NCBI GenBank assembly: GCA_003225615.1
Contig: QIAS01000356.1
Coordinates: 1-5,991, forward strand
DNA from: Acidobacteriota bacterium
GTDB lineage: Bacteria; Acidobacteriota; Terriglobia; Terriglobales; Acidobacteriaceae
DNA: 5,991 bases
Reading direction: 5' to 3'
Below the pieces are notes generated by a model, which made no database searches, had not been told where the DNA came from, and saw only the letters and a list, made by a program, of their open reading frames with translations. Shown here one piece after another: positions 5,352 through 5,991 of the stretch. Numbering within the stretch: the first letter of the stretch is position 1; each line of letters starts with the position of its first letter. Made by a program: the position numbers and the translations under genes.

Positions 5352-5991
5352 TGCGCACCTCCAACCGCTGCAGCGGGTCTCGCGCGCCCCGTTTTGGATG
5401 GCTCTCCGGATGCCGGTCGCGCAGGGGCGTTGGAAGAATTTTCCGCTGGGTGGGAAGCAAGAAGGGCCTCAGTCAGGACCCGCCCAACAGCATGGGTTGG
5501 TGCGTTGATGCCGAGCAATGATGCCAGCGTGACTGCCAGATCGACTGGCTCGCTGTGAGTGCGAAACGTCCCGGGCTGGAAAGGAAGTCCGTACAACGCC
5601 AGTGGCACATGAGTGTCGTAGCTGTAAGGCGAAGCGTGGTCGGTCCCATTCAGCGGGCCTACGGTATACGGAGCGGGAACCCCCATCACGTACCAGCCGC
5701 CCTGAGGAGAATAACTGTGCAAGTAACGGCGGCCCATCTCGGAATTCGGTACCTCGCCTCCCGCTAACTGAGAGCGCGTGAAGTACCCGCGCATCCCGAG
5801 CTGCTGCATGGCGATCCCGACATCGCGTTCCGCATCCTCTTCCTTGACATGCAGTGACGTGAAGGCATCCTCGTTCAGCCAGGCCATAGGATAATCGAAA
5901 GCCTTGACGAACTCTGCAGGATGGCCGAGCTTGTTGCCTAGCGCTGTATTGAGCTGTGTGCGCAATGCATCCTGGCCAAGGTTCGCAGCAG
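5348..5991 (-). CDS. Alkaline-phosphatase superfamily hydrolase, C-terminal part
   Basis: The frame is open to the right edge, so only the last 213 residues are seen; a TTG at 5965 is not a credible start because the frame continues beyond it. The motif NGTDHASPYSYDTHVPLALYG matches the region of PafA-like alkaline phosphatases and type I phosphodiesterases/nucleotide pyrophosphatases where a conserved His before a 'SPYxYDxxVP' stretch binds active-site zinc. The following segment (GTFRTHSEPVDLAVTLASLLGI, then APTHAVGRVLTEAL) is the usual end of such domains. Nucleophile and remaining metal ligands would lie outside the window. Family members are usually periplasmic, but the signal peptide cannot be checked. 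After the domain comes a tail of about 35 residues rich in Ala, Pro, Ser and Gly, apparently disordered. Its stop overlaps the pyrD start by 4 nt. The substrate (phosphomonoester, diester or nucleotide) cannot be told from this part. Confidence 0.87.
   Translation of the reverse strand, partial: AANLGQDALRTQLNTALGNKLGHPAEFVKAFDYPMAWLNEDAFTSLHVKEEDAERDVGIAMQQLGMRGYFTRSQLAGGEVPNSEMGRRYLHSYSPQGGWYVMGVPAPYTVGPLNGTDHASPYSYDTHVPLALYGLPFQPGTFRTHSEPVDLAVTLASLLGINAPTHAVGRVLTEALLASHPAENSSNAPARPASGEPSKTGRARPAAAVGGAQ

Overview
The window reads as a bacterial chromosome segment, most likely from an acidobacterium (Acidobacteriota, Terriglobia-like). This placement is inferred from the character of the proteins, the moderately high G+C and the gene order; no database was searched. 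All confident genes are housekeeping or stress genes. I see no mobile element, CRISPR array, tRNA, rRNA or defence system.

Layout from left to right. Positions 1-434 (+) hold the 3' part of a single-pass membrane protein of unknown function. A convergent gap at 435-528 carries an inverted repeat built of 7-nt units. Positions 529-3394 (-) hold a compact operon read right to left: yceD (DUF177), rpmF (ribosomal protein bL32), plsX (phosphate acyltransferase) and fabD (malonyl-CoA:ACP transacylase). A credible sigma-70 type promoter lies at 3478-3507 (-). This is the classical link between ribosome assembly and the start of fatty-acid and phospholipid synthesis, but fabH, fabG and acpP do not follow fabD; the cluster stops there and meets the left-hand gene tail to tail.

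Upstream on the same strand, 3610-3852 (-) encodes a small GlsB/YeaQ/YmgE-type membrane protein. Divergent from it, 3994-4281 (+) encodes an unrecognised 95-residue protein. The divergent gap holds a second 7-nt-periodic inverted repeat. Positions 4404-5991 (-) hold an alkaline-phosphatase-superfamily hydrolase, cut by the right edge, followed with a 4-nt ATGA overlap by pyrD, a class 1 dihydroorotate dehydrogenase. Between pyrD and the small + gene, which converge, is a third heptamer-based inverted repeat.

The least ordinary signal is these three intergenic structures. Each is made of 7-nt units in strict phase, each has inverted copies able to form a long hairpin, yet the unit sequence differs each time (GTTGATT, GAAACNG, GCNNCCG). 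They look like one class of element defined by period and symmetry rather than by sequence. Everything else is a well-ordered core-genome region.
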